Positions 11,370 through 22,722 of a DNA stretch of 64,000 nucleotides are shown in pieces. Both the position numbers and the translations under genes were made by a program. Each line of letters opens with the position of its first letter. Within the stretch, counting starts at the first letter, position 1. Source of the stretch: Anticarsia gemmatalis (taxonomy: Eukaryota; Arthropoda; Insecta; Lepidoptera; Erebidae). The notes below the pieces were generated by a model. It did not search any database, was not told the DNA's origin, and was given only the letters and a program-made list of their open reading frames with translations. Where the stretch lies: the NCBI RefSeq assembly GCF_050436995.1, contig NC_134767.1, positions 7,750,001 to 7,814,000 on the forward strand, in the 5' to 3' direction.

Positions 11370-12153
11370 TTATGAATATTTTTTTTCTAATAAATTAAAT
11401 CTATAACAATTAATAAGTTCCTATGACACGAACTTTTTGGAAATAACGACAGACAAAAAAAACTGTTTTACTCAACTTTAAGATATAAAACGCCCAAAAG
11501 GATATTCTGGAATAATGTTTTGATGCAACTAAAAAATAATTTTTAGTAAAATTCTTAGCATTGGAGAATCAGTTTAATATAACTGTCGTTGCTATCCAAA
11601 GAGCATATTTACATAATCATTTATGTATAAATATAAAACCGGTTAGTCCTTTTACCGGACTTTAAACTTTTGAAAGAAGGTTGTATTGCTGTCATACCGG
11701 ACTTTGTAAAGGAGGCTGTCTCATGTAATAATTATGTTGTAAATATTTATTTGTGACGTCAACCGAAGATCCTTCTATAAATAGAATATTAACGGTTTAA
11801 GTTCAAAGGTTGATTAAGTCGAGACCTATTAGTTTTAGAATGTTTGGTTATTTTCGTAATTTATATTTAAGATTTAAATAGGTATAACTTCTTAAATTTA
11901 ATTTAGACATAGATCGATCCAGAAATAGATTTCTAGTAAGAATTAAGGCATTATAGCTCTCCTTATAATTAAATGACACCTAACTGGAAACAATAGATCG
12001 CTTGAGAACTGACGATCTAAGATAGTTACGAAAAAACTGTAATTAAGGCTCTAATTAAATAAATGTATAATACATTTTTTTTAAAATCCTGTCAATTATT
12101 ACAGCAAAATAATTGTGAGAGATTCGAACCCACGACCGACACACAAATAAATA

Positions 12154-12351
12154 TTACGTCGGGGAAAAGTCTTTTCGTATTATAGTACGTATGAACTTGT
12201 AATAAAATCTCTTTGGCTTCAAGACTCACAAATGAGTACACGGTTCATTAGCTCGTGAGGTACCCAAATATCGAGCTTTTTTGTGTAGAGAAAAGATTTT
12301 ATTACAAGTTCATGCATACTATAATGCGAAAAGACTTTTTCTCCGATCTAA
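12154..12351. mobile_element. mariner-like MITE (mori/cecropia type ends)
   Basis: The element is 198 bp with ~55-bp TIRs: TTACGTCGGGGAAAAGTC..TTTTCG and, inverted, TTAGATCGGAGAAAAAGTC. They share a CATACTATAATGCGAAAAG-type block and ACTTGTAATAAAAT. The ends and TA context resemble lepidopteran mariner TIRs. Confidence 0.7.
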
Positions 12352-13448
12352 TATATACCGGTAATGTCGCATTTATATCATAAAACATCGTTATCTCCGT
12401 ACGAGCGACCTACACATCTACACACCCGCAGACAAGCAACTATCTCGTGACTACAGTACATAATATATTTACTATATACTACATATGTATGTACTGCAAT
12501 TAATACGCACTGAGCATTGTTCTACATATAACTTGTGACACTTTATCTTACGTCAATTAAGATCACTCACGTCAAAACATTGTGACTGGATCATTATAGT
12601 TTTCTGTAGAAAGAGGCTGTTTGTTGTGTATCCGACTGCTGACCACGAGTTGCCAGGGTCGATTCCCAGATCGGACGAAGCTACTGGTCTTTTTTCTAAT
12701 TTATTTTAGATATTACTTTAGATGTGTGATTAAAATATTGATACGATGTATAACAAAAATAATTTGTTGAATTTAAACCTATTATTATATTTTTAACACA
12801 TTAATATATTTTTTACAATGCATTTTAAGATGTTTAATTAATTATCTTATTAATAATTCTGAAATGTTTGTGTGTATACAAATCTAACGTAAAATACGTT
12901 CACATAATATTTTTTTTTTTTCAGAATTTTTACAGCTTTTATTTAACATTTGCTGTAACGTCATCTATTGGATAGACTGACCAACACTTATCTATGACAA
13001 GAATATGAAACAGTCTTTCTTTTCTTAGTTTACCTATTTCTATATGAAGAAATTCTTCTTTCTTTCTTCTTTTTATTTGTATCGCCATTTTAAAAGAAAC
13101 TTAAAAGCTTGTCATCGTGACAATTTAAAAGATGTTGCGTGTCACTGACGAAACTTATGAAATACATATGAAACATTTATATACATATCTAGATAACTTT
13201 ATCTCTACATTTTATATCAATCTGTTATTTGAAAACATATATTTAAAGTGTTAAGATTATAAACAATTTACTTGATAAAGATTGATGACTGAGGTCTGGA
13301 GTTTGATTCCTGGTCGGATAAAAATTTGAGTTTTTATAGAATTAGAGGATCTGAATATTTTTGCCATTTATTTTATGGCACTAAAAACATTACAACTAAA
13401 CGTTTTTTAATTCCGTTACTGTCCTACTGTATGCAAGGATACCCAAAC
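12352..13448. other. no gene; two tRNA-like scraps
   Basis: The scraps near 12655 (GGTCGATTCCCAGATCGG) and 13295 (GGTCTGGAGTTTGATTCC) look like B boxes of decayed SINEs. Homopolymer T and ATAT runs fill the rest. Confidence 0.45.
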
Positions 13449-13635
13449 AAGAGAGGGGTAAGGCCTTGAGTCCACCACGCTGGCCAAGTGCGAGTTCAGG
13501 ACTTTGTACCTATAGCTTCAAGAACTGTTCTTACGAACTTTCAGGCATGCAAGGTTTCATCACGATGTTTTCCTTCACCGTTAGAACAAGTGATAATTAT
13601 TTTTAATACACACAAAACTTCGAAAAGTCATTGCT
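13449..13635 (-). mobile_element. SINE family A fragment
   Basis: The minus strand reads CAATGACTTTTCGAAG through the body (CATCGTGATGAAACCTTGC) to GCGTGGTGGACTCAAGGCC. It lacks both the tRNA-like head and the poly(A) end. Confidence 0.7.
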
Positions 13636-15036
13636 GTCTAGTTATACACAATTACTTATACGTCTTTAAATTAAATACAACAATTTTTTAAATATCCAAA
13701 TACAGTATTTGACAAAAATATTTCTTAATTATCATTAAAATTTTCCTCAAAAACTGCTCTTATCATAACAATTTTCCTGTAGGCAAAACCCAGTGGTTCT
13801 TAAAACTGGTTCCTTGCATTAATATGCGAACATTGCACGAACTAATTTTAAATACAAACGTAAGCAAGTTTCTCAAGAACTCTGCTTACGACCTTGCAAG
13901 CCATGAATGAAGTTACGCGTTTCAATTAACATTAATTGGTTTGAATATTTATAAATACTCTTGCTCGGGAGTCTATGCTCTATTTTATTTGTAATTCTGC
14001 TGTATAAGCTACATAATATATATATTTTGTCAAAATCAGTCCAGTAATTTTGGTGTAATTGAGTAACAAACATCGTTAAAATACATTTTTTCGCATTTTA
14101 AATTAAATTTATTGCTTTTTTGTTTAAAGTGGTTTTACCGTGCCACCTGTTCACTAAATAGTTAGGTTTGATTTCTGGGCTAAGCAAAACATTTTTCTAC
14201 AATAATTTAAACTTGAATATTACAAGCATATTGTCCCAAATTCTTCATTAAAAAAAATTAGTTATAAAACAAACTGTTAAAAAATACGTTTCAATAACTA
14301 TGGCAACACTAGGCGCAGACTGTATTGGAGTTATCGACTTAGTAAATAAAAAATAAAAACGTCCTTATATAAATACAAAAAAGTAAGAGCATTTATGTAA
14401 GTATATGTGTGATTATAATAATATTCACAATTTCTCAGAACATTTGTATTATATTTAAATAGTTGTTGGCAAAACCCCGTCTTTTGTAGACATACTAAGA
14501 ATTAAGCTAGACTCGTGCCTTCCTTTGAAGCACACAAATAAAGATATGTTTGAAAAACTTATTTTGTAAGTTAATTTCCTTGTATTTTTTTCAATTTATG
14601 CAAATGTTTATATGACTCAACGACTACTAAAAGAAGGATGTTATCAATTATTAAAATATCGACTAAGTGATTTTTTTGTTTTGTTTTTAGAAATTTTCAT
14701 TATTTATTTGAACATTCTTAAGTATGTGATTCATTGCGACTTTACTTAATCCCCCTGAACTCTCATAATGAAGGTTGGAAAGATCCGCAACCAGGTATCC
14801 TTGCGCAATTCTTGTTTCGGCCGATGTCAATATTCTGTCAAAGATAACAGATTGCTATCTTGGTTTATTAATCCAAGACGATATTTAATTAACTGACTTT
14901 GGTAGAAATCGCCAACTATTAACGAGCTATAGTAAGAGTAGTAACCATTAAATTATGAGGATAATGTCTCTCGTAGTCTTTAGTAAGTAAACAGTGGATA
15001 GATAGAGTATTGCAAACGGCCGTAAACCTACGGTTT
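13636..15036. other. no gene seen
   Basis: AT-rich sequence. The minus-strand frame 13873-14073 has no motif. A decayed B-box-like scrap lies near 14160. Confidence 0.5.
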
Positions 15037-15187
15037 TCTTCTTACGACAACCGGGACCGACTTTTTACGTGCCCTCCGAAACACGGAGACCCCTGTTCAA
15101 ATACCACTATGCGGTCACCCATCTATGGAATGACCGCGCCAAGGTTTGCTTAACCCACAGATCGTTTACCGACCGGTGAGCGCAACA
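15037..15187 (-). mobile_element. 5S rRNA-derived SINE-like element
   Basis: The minus strand reads TTGCGCTCACCGGTCGGTAA, GGGTTAAGCAAACCTTGG, ATGGGTGACCGCATAGTGG, TCTCCGTGTTTCGGAGGGC and GGTCCCGGTTGTCG. It ends 48 bp before composite transposon copy 1. Confidence 0.72.
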
Positions 15188-15806
15188 TAATGACACACCT
15201 CTCTAACTAACTCTATCAGTAATATAATAATATATCGCTCCTTGAATACAAAAGGGCCACAAATCGAAAACTATAAATTTTACAGGACAGCCAAAACAAA
15301 TTTTTGAAACTGTTTTTTTATAATATTTTATATATTTATTAATTAAATATAAGATGTTAATACATCATTAGATGCGTATTTTTTAGCTCTATCTATCTAC
15401 AATATAAACTTTGTAATAGCTGTTACCTATTAAGAAAAAAACGCATATAAGTCCGTTTTGCATTCAAAATTTGAACCAATATCATGAAAAATATGTCAAA
15501 AATTAAACACAGTTTTGCAAATAAAAATGGTTTATTGTACATTTTTTGGTAAAAAACCGTATCAAAAAGTTAAATCTTATTAGTAAATAAAACCATAAGT
15601 GAATAGACACCAGAAAAACATTGTATTAAACAATCTAAATTAAAAAATCTTTACTTATTATTAAGTAAGTAATATATTAATAATAGAGATCAACTTTGTG
15701 CGTAACTTTCATTATTTAGTAAAATTAAACATCCATCATCATCATCAATCAATGGGTAACGTGACGAGTAGACTGAGTGCAGCAGGAGTATTAAAGAAAT
15801 AAGATA

Positions 15807-16860
15807 ATAGAAAAGTTTTATGAGTTTAATAAACCTTTATATTTAGCATTCGTGGATTATTCCAAAGCTTTTGGCAGCATCAGTCATTCCGCCATAGAAT
15901 CATCACTCCATAACCAGGACCTTCTTAAAGATACTATGAAGAATCGAAGCTACATACATCAAACTCATCAAAGCAATATACAACAATCTCTCTAAATCCA
16001 AAGAAGCGTGAAACAGGGAGACCCGCTATCTCCAAAATTACTTACCAGCACCCTCGAAAATTTTTCAGGAGCCTGGCGGCAATCGAAAGGCATTGTTGTT
16101 AGTGGCAAACAGTTAACAAACCTTCGTTTTGCAGACGACATTGTCCTCTTCTCTTCCTTTGCATTGGAACTAGAATCAATGCTCAAAGATCTGAGCACGG
16201 CAAGCCTTCAGATTGGACTAAGTAAGAACCGTACAAAAACCCAGGTTATGACCAACAACACAAAACGTAGGGTCGAGGTAGGCTGACACGTCATACACTA
16301 TGTCGACGAGTACACTTACTTGAGCCAGATAATCTCTTTTAACAACCGACGGGACAAAGAGTTGGACAAACGTGTCACAAGTGCCTGAAAGAGGTCCTGG
16401 TCCAGGAAAGAGCTAATGAAAGGTAACCTTCCACTGTCACTAAAGCGGAAGCTCGTCGAAATGTTTATACTACCCGTCCTAACCTACGGTGCCCAAACAT
16501 CGTCCCTTACGGAAAACCAAAAGTAGAAACCGAAGGTTTGCCAGAAAGAAATGGAGCGTAGTATATCAGATGTAAGAAGAACAGATTCTATACTGCGCTC
16601 CCAAACTCGCATAGCCGATTTAGGGAAGAAGACCGCCAGGTTGAAATGGAACTGGGCCGGCCACATTATCCGCATGCATCCGGAAAGGTGGGCCCGCATA
16701 TCTACCAACTGGATGCGAGAGGATAGTCATCGCAGACGCGGGAGATCTAAACGGAGATGGCGGGATGACCTAGACGCATTTGAAAAGGACTAGTCGGATC
16801 TTGCCGCTAAAAGGGCGATTTGAAAGGGAAGGGTCCCCCCTTGCCTTTCCCTGCATCAAA
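15807..16860 (+). pseudogene. RTE-type LINE reverse transcriptase remnant (inside composite element, copy 1)
   Basis: Three broken frames are visible. 15807-15956 codes FNKPLYLAFVDYSKAFGSI (RT palm strand with the first catalytic Asp). 16008-16286 codes QGDPLSPKL and LRFADDIVLFS (the FADD catalytic box, intact). 16551-16793 codes the C-terminal region with RIADLGKKTARLKWNWAGHI and RRWRDDLDAF, typical of insect RTE endonuclease-RT proteins. Frame shifts separate them. Stops TAG at 16791 and TGA at 16821 both replace expected Trp codons. The endonuclease domain is missing. It is dead and incapable of reverse transcription. Confidence 0.87.
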
Positions 16861-16910
16861 ATGTTAAATTTTATTTCGAAAATTTTAACGAAAACTAAAA
16901 TTATTATCAT

Positions 16911-17270
16911 GCCAAACGGTCATATTTATGGCCTTCCCATTGTAGCATGCTAAAAATGATTATTTATTTCACAATAATTTATTGCAAAGAGGACGTATTT
17001 CAAAATATGCTACTGTTATATTACAAAATATAATAACAAATACTAGTGTTTGAATGCAAAACGGTCGTTTTCAGAAATATGGCATTTTTGTATTACAACA
17101 TATGGTAACAAATACTGTAATTAGAATGCAAAAAGGACGTTTTCCAAAATATGGCAGTTTTGTATTGTGAAATATAATCACATGAACTTGATATTTTGCA
17201 CCCAACACAGACGTATTTTGGATTGTGGCACTTTTTCACGCAACTGACGAGCATTTGCGTTGAATCTCCG
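16911..17270 (+). repeat. subterminal tandem array of ~72-bp units
   Basis: Units start at about 16911, 16984, 17056, 17128 and 17198 with 70-73 bp spacing. Each opens with a GCAAAAaGGaCGT-like motif followed by ATTTC-AAAATATGGCA and a TTTTGTATTACAA block. The opening motif resembles the TIR core GCAAAAGGGCC. A related motif recurs at 17328. Such subterminal repeats often serve as transposase-binding sites; that is inference here. Confidence 0.75.
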
Positions 17271-17482
17271 GGCGCAACTCACAAAGTGGCTGTTTTGCAC
17301 TGACATTACCTGTCAAAGTGAGCTAATGCAAAAAGGGCAGTAAGTCAGTGCAGCCATAAAATAAGCAAAAATGATGGGTGTTTTTTTTTTACTATAAAAT
17401 ATAGTCGGTTCAGGTGTCATTTTTGCAATAAAACGATTTTCATTTTTTTTTTGAGTTGTGGCCCTTTTGCATTGAAGGAGCG

Positions 17483-19162
17483 ATATGTATGTATGTTATG
17501 TATGAGAGTCAAGTGACTGCCTTGTCCTACAGTCAGCTGATCGCGTCATTGAACTCACGCGAGGTCATAGCGAACAGCTGGTGTTAGGGTTATCACTATG
17601 ACATAATTTTATGGTAGTTTTGTGTTACGTATGATGAATTTTATTAAGGCTTTGGTAAATTGCTGTTTGTGTGTTGCTAATGTTCTAAATTTTACTGTAC
17701 TGAGGTTCCGAAAGTTCGTTTGCTACAAAATAAGGGTTTAATTGCGTCTATGTTGTGGTTCAGAACTCCAAAAGAATTGTGGAAATGTTCCTTTGATAAA
17801 TCATATCAAAGATTTCAGTTTTATTGCATTGTAACTCAAATATTTAACTGTGAAAGATATTTTAGGAGCATTTGATTATATTATTAACTATATTATTAAT
17901 AAATACTTGATTAGATAATATCCTAAAATTAACGCAAAAACATGAGAAAGCTCTCATATTTGCTACGGAGCTTACAAAACCATTTACACCAGATCATAAA
18001 TAATCATAATGTTTTCTCTCTTGTTTCATACAAGAGAGAAAAAATTGTGATTGCCAACCCTATATCCACTTCACCGCACCGGTGCGACAAACAAGTGCGA
18101 CTCGCGCGCACGAGTCAACCGCCATATTTGTTTTATGACGCAACTGTCACTTTAAACGTGTTCTATTTTTAAATTATTTATTTATATACCAGTTATTTTT
18201 TATTGTATTGGTTTTTTTATTTGATTGGGCGTTGACGTCTGTGTGTTATGCCAATATTTGTTTTTTTTTATTCTTGGGATAGTCTTACGTAGGCAATAGT
18301 AGTTTTACAGACTACCTGAACTGGTTTCAGGAAATAATTCTGCTAAGTTGCTATGTAATTAATTGAAAGTAGATTTTTTAGTTCAACTGATATGGTTAAA
18401 GGGACTTTTTTGCGTGAGTTCATTAATGCTCTGTATTTCCATTTAATTGTATACAAACTTATATTATAAAAATATTGTGCTCTAGGAAAATAAAAACGGA
18501 ATTTCCTTTTAATTTTTTGTAGTGTTTCATTGATTCAGAGGATTATATAATCTGAATATTTCTTAAAATCCGATAGACATGATGGATATTCCACTCCCTT
18601 ATCGTTTTCTTTGAACATGATAACAGAGTAAAATGCATTTGTTTATCGACATAAGAGACTATGAGTAATAGTTGATCTCTCGACCTTATTTCTACACATA
18701 AGGGGTCGGGAAAACATGTTTCCAGATAAACTTTACTTGTATACTATGACACACTCTACTTCCTAAACACCTAAGTTTACTGTACATTAATGAGTAACAA
18801 CATATGTTTACAAATGAATTGTGGATAGATTTTCATATACCTTAATCTACATTCAAGAACATTAGAACATTAAAAAATTAATTTCCACTGCAAGCTAACT
18901 AATTATTAACTTAAAAAGTAGCAATACTTACATTCTTCTTCGGATATACGGTAAGAGCTAAAATAAGACGTTCAAAAACTAAAAAAATCTAGGAAGTTTT
19001 TTTAATACGAGAAAATACTTTCATAAAATTACTATAGACTATCAAAATCTTCCACCATTTCGTCACGACAAATTAACAGCTAACTTCGTAGAACTATTCG
19101 TAATATAAACATCGTGATTTGTCTGACCAATATAGCAATATTGTAGTATATATGTAGACATA
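17483..19162. other. no gene seen; CpG patch listed separately
   Basis: The frame 17942-18172 crosses the CpG-rich patch but shows no domain, and its N-terminal half is AT-driven. Confidence 0.45.
18062..18165. promoter_or_regulatory. CpG-rich patch
   Basis: It reads CACCGCACCGGTGCGAC, GCGACTCGCGCGCACGAGTC and AACCGCCATATTTG in AT-rich surroundings. It is another candidate upstream promoter for a + strand transcript, with no further support. Confidence 0.25.
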
Positions 19163-19465
19163 CGCACTTCAAACAGTCACTAGGAGACGCCTAGAAGCCC
19201 AATTACCATGCACTGAACTAATATAAGGCTGTATTGTTTTGAAGACATAACATGTGACCATATACTTGCAGACCATTTGTTAGCTTTATAATTGGCCAGG
19301 TACTAAATATAACTGTTGGTAACTGAATTCTGAAACATTATTCTATGAAGTCTGTTTTTCTTTGAATAACTTTGACTAAGTAGTAATAATATCGCAGTAA
19401 CATAATTGTCCAAGATATTTTGTAGTATTAACAGCAAGACCGAACCCCTCCCTTGTTGTAGGGAC
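19163..19465 (+). repeat. first unit of a ~303-bp tandem duplication
   Basis: This is the upstream copy of the unit described at 19466. It ends AACCCCTCCCTTGTTGTAGG, a truncated SINE-A tail. The unit is therefore an old SINE-flanking segment duplicated in tandem. Confidence 0.8.
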
Positions 19466-19808
19466 CGCACTTCAAACAGTCAGTAAGAGACGCCTAGAAG
19501 CCCAATTACCACAGTACAAATGTAAGGCTGTATTGTTTCGTCGAACAAAACATGTGACCAGATACTTGCAGAACATTTGTAAGCATTATAATTGGCTAGG
19601 TACTAAGTATATAACTGTTAGTAAGTGAATTCTGAAACATTTTTCTATGAAGTCTGTATTTCTTGTAATAGCTTTAAATAGTAATAGTATTACGGTAACA
19701 TAAATTGTCCAAGTTTTTAGAATGAAACAATGTTTTTTCAACAGCAACGCCTAAACCCTCTCTTGTTATATGGGACCCTTGCCCAGCAGTGGTATAGTAA
19801 CGGGTTGA
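19466..19808 (+). repeat. second unit of a ~303-bp tandem duplication, capped by SINE tail
   Basis: It repeats 19163-19465 with about 85-90 % identity by eye (CGCACTTCAAACAGTCA start, AGACGCCTAGAAGCCCAATT, GGCTGTATTGTTT, CATGTGACCA). It ends with a SINE-A tail CCCTTGCCCAGCAGTGG at about 19779. The first unit ends with a shorter version of the same tail. Confidence 0.8.
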
Positions 19809-20100
19809 AAAGAAAATTAAACGTTTTGACCCAATTTACATGAATTGAAAAATACTCTCTAAAGGAGGTACAAATAAATGATCCTTTGCAAATAACTTAA
19901 ATCAGTAAAATAAAATCGAAAATGTAACAAAACTCGGACTGTGAATGCGTAAAATACTGCGAAAACGCTTAAACTAGTCAAAAAAGGATTCATAGAATGT
20001 ACAGCTATTTCTATTACTAAACCGTTTTAGACACAGCACAAACAATCTTTCCAAGGCTCAATAAGGTATCACATTATTACGTAAAGTCTCGACAACTAGC

Positions 20101-20280
20101 GGTCGGCCATATTAATTAATTCGTGACGTCACACGACGCACGTCAGTTCAGAAACCTCAAGATTTTCCTGCCAGCGAGCAGATTGGATATTTCCCGCAAT
20201 GTTTTTATAATTTGTTTACTTGATTCTTGAATGGTTTACACCGTGAATATGTATTTGAATTATTTATTTTTGTAAAGAAT
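20101..20280 (+). promoter_or_regulatory. promoter-like region; candidate ETFBKMT first exon
   Basis: It is a CpG-containing patch with GGTCGGCCATATT, the CRE palindrome TGACGTCA (20124-20131) and an insect initiator TCAGTT (20143). It is a possible source of the non-coding 5' exon required by the acceptor at 24894; several GT donors follow. It is unproven. Confidence 0.3.
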
Positions 20281-21114
20281 GCGTGGTAGATAAACAGATT
20301 AAGAAGTTACTAATTTGCAATATGTTATGGATGGCTAATGCTTTGTATTTTTTCAGAAAATATCCTCAAACACGGACTCAAACCTGTACTCAAAATGTAC
20401 ATACACCGACTAAAAATCAGATCTTTATACCTACTCTTTTATTTTTGTTAAATTTACATGTTTTACTCATTGCCTGTTACTGTCCCACACCTGAGCAACG
20501 GAAGAAGGGATTTCAGAGGTTAGAGTACACAAAACTGGTCATGCGCGAACGTTATATTATATTTAGCTTAACGGATGCAGATGACTAAAATTCGTTATGA
20601 ATTAATTACATGTATTATCTTATGTAACTCTCATTTCTTTAAGAACATCATTGATAAGCTTAAATGATAGCTGGTTTTTGAAAAACAGTAACATCGATTA
20701 CATAAATACATTAAATAAACCCCAAAAATGTCAAACAAATAGCTATTATAGTATTTGGAAATAACGCCAAAATACCAAGTTTTTGCTCCAAACTGGTTTC
20801 AATTAGCACCATGACTATAGTGTTACTACTATGGGAAGTCAATTTACTACGGTGTGAACTAGTGACGACACATGTATAGTGTGAAGGTTTCTATAGTATC
20901 GTAATGTTGATAGATTCAGCTAGAACTTTAATAAAAATGAAATATGATCATCAAAATAGGTAAACGAAATTAGCTCTCTATTAAAGTAACAATTGCTTGT
21001 AATTCCTTTCATACCGGCCTTAATTTAACTTACATATATACAAAAAACATGCATGCGGTGTACGTTTAAAGTCCATTGTTCGATATTTACTCACTTTTTA
21101 TATACTCATAATTA
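20281..21114. other. no convincing gene
   Basis: The 101-codon frame at 20283-20588 has a hydrophobic stretch but low-complexity Thr/Gln-rich and AT-driven codons, and no homologue that I know. Confidence 0.45.
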
Positions 21115-21480
21115 TAAAGTCGCGCCTTTTTACCTAAGGGGTAGACAGAGATCCAAACACCACTTGGTACGATCCAACAAACTTACCTTGCCTCATTCAC
21201 ATCCATACATCTTGTCATACAGGACCACCGGTTACGAGTACTACGCACCTGACCTTTCTGCAAGACATCGCCGATATAATCTGTGTATGTCTTTCTGGGG
21301 CGTCACCTCCTGACGATGCCATTTACGTCCACATTAAAGTTCGTAATTCTTCATTCATTTATTCTCTCTACATGATCGAACCATTTAAGCCTTCCATTCT
21401 TAATCCTTGTCCCTATATCTTCTTTCGAACCACATTTAACCACAACAATCTCCATGCTATTCCTCAATCTATCATTCAAT
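21115..21480 (-). mobile_element. dispersed repeat, probably LINE-derived, antisense fragment
   Basis: The plus strand carries TAAAGTCGCGCCTTTTTACC, AGGACCACCGGTTACGAGTA, CGCACCTGACCTTTCTGCAA, TTTCTGGGGCGTCACCTCC and CATGATCGAACCATTTAAGC, which resemble an often-seen lepidopteran repeat. The 86-codon open frame at 21053 lies in it and is not a gene. Confidence 0.45.
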
Positions 21481-21935
21481 ACTAAAAAATAACATACTGC
21501 AAAGAATAAAAACTTCAATGTCAATGACCTTTACAAAACAATACTATATTTCCATTGTACTTTATAATTGTTTATTTATTTACTCACAAACAATAATTTT
21601 CCACGCGGCCTTCTTTAAGATTACGGCAAGATTTTCCGTTAAGTTTCCTTTAGCAGTTGCGTTGATACAAATTGTAAGTTATTTAAGTTAAATAAGGTTT
21701 TCTACCTTATCTGTTTCGAAGTAGTTTTCCTATTAAAACTGTTATGGAAAGATGAATGAATTTTCCTTAACGATTAATATCTGCAATTAGAATTAATTAT
21801 GGAGACATTTTAAAGGAACTATAAATTAAGTGTGGAATTTTGTAATGGACAAAGCATGTGATAAATGGTTTCCAAATTATAACAGGTCGCCACACCACTT
21901 CCCACTGAGGGGTGTCATAGATTCAATTATTATTA

Positions 21936-22127
21936 TCTATACTAATATTATAAAGCTGAAGAGTTTGTTTGTTTGTTTGTTTGTTTGTTTGTTTGTTTGT
22001 TTGTTTGTTTGTTTGAACGCGCTAATCTCAGGAACTACTGGTCCGATTTGAAAAATTCTTTCAGTGTTAGATAGCCCATTTATCGAGGAAGGTTATAGGC
22101 TATATATCATCACGCTACGACCAATAG
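21936..22127 (+). mobile_element. Helitron-like element, GTTT family, 3'-truncated
   Basis: It has the intact 5' end TCTATACTAATATTATAAAG, then an expanded (GTTT)13 and GAACGCGCTAATCTCAGG. It breaks off after GACCAATAG, and a second family copy follows 30 bp later. Confidence 0.68.
21963..22014 (+). repeat. (GTTT)13 microsatellite
   Basis: Thirteen perfect GTTT units lie inside the Helitron-like copy. Other copies in the window have 2 to 6 units, so this tract has expanded. Confidence 0.9.
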
Positions 22128-22157
22128 TATTAAATAAAAAATATATTTTTTGTATCA

Positions 22158-22432
22158 TCTATACTAATATTATAAATATATAAATATAATATTATAAAGC
22201 TGAAGAGTTTGTTTGTTTGTTTGTTTGAACGCGCTAATCTCAGGAACTACTGGTCCGATTTAAAAATTATTTTAGTGTTAGAAAGCCCATTTATCGAGGA
22301 AGGTTATAGGCTAAATATCATCACGCTATGACCAATAGGAACAGAGTACCAGTAAAAAATGTTACAAAAACGGGGAAAATTTTGACTCATTCTCTCTTAT
22401 GTGACGCAAGCGAAGTTACGCGGGTCGGCTAT
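22158..22432 (+). mobile_element. Helitron-like element, GTTT family
   Basis: It has 5' TCTATACTAATATTATAAA with a local repeat of ATATAAATATAATATT, then (GTTT)3 and the full body. The 3' end is damaged (GGGTCGGCTAT instead of GTCAGCTAG). Confidence 0.66.
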
Positions 22433-22436
22433 CAAA

Positions 22437-22640
22437 CATAATATTATAAACGCCAAAGCTTTCAATATTTGTTACTCAATCACTGTAAATTATACTGCTG
22501 AACGGATTTCCACAGATTTTGCACAAAGGTATTTTATAACCTGAATTCACTTCACACATAGGATACTTTATACCCCGGGAATTCACTACAGGGACGAAGT
22601 TGCGGCAACGGTTTAAAAAATAAATCGAAATAAAAACTTA
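22437..22640 (+). mobile_element. second Helitron-like family, fragment
   Basis: It reads CATAATATTATAAACGCC, GTTACTCAATCACTGTAAA, CTGAACGGATTTCCACAG and GGACGAAGTTGCGGCAACGG. The pattern is start 'TAATATTATAAA', end 'ACGAAGTTGCGGGC', without an intact CTAG terminus. Confidence 0.5.
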
Positions 22641-22722
22641 ATACAAAACCTGGTCAAAAATGAGTTAGCGTCCAACTAACCTAAAAGCTGTGTTCATGCA
22701 AGTCGTATTTTAATATCCTAGA

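Larger units (their letters stand above)
15236..17482 (+). mobile_element. composite TIR transposon carrying an RTE LINE fragment, copy 1
   Basis: The element is 2247 bp. Its 27-bp terminal inverted repeats (CGCTCCTT, one variable base, AAT, one variable base, CAAAAGGGCCACAA) match at 25 of 27 positions. It is flanked by a 4-bp duplication ATAT (15232-15235 and 17483-17486). The layout is left TIR, ~500 bp AT-rich DNA, a broken RTE reverse-transcriptase segment (15807-16860), an array of five ~72-bp subterminal units (from about 16911), then the right TIR. No transposase is visible, so it is non-autonomous. A 4-bp duplication would fit Chapaev- or Sola-like groups, but the superfamily is not settled. 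A second copy lies inverted at 37484-39734. Confidence 0.88.

Noticed and set aside
20283..20588. 101-codon open frame with a hydrophobic segment
   Set aside because: AT-driven composition, no splice-site support and no family pattern.
21963..22014. CRISPR-like or coding repeat
   Set aside because: It is a simple (GTTT)13 microsatellite within a Helitron-like element.
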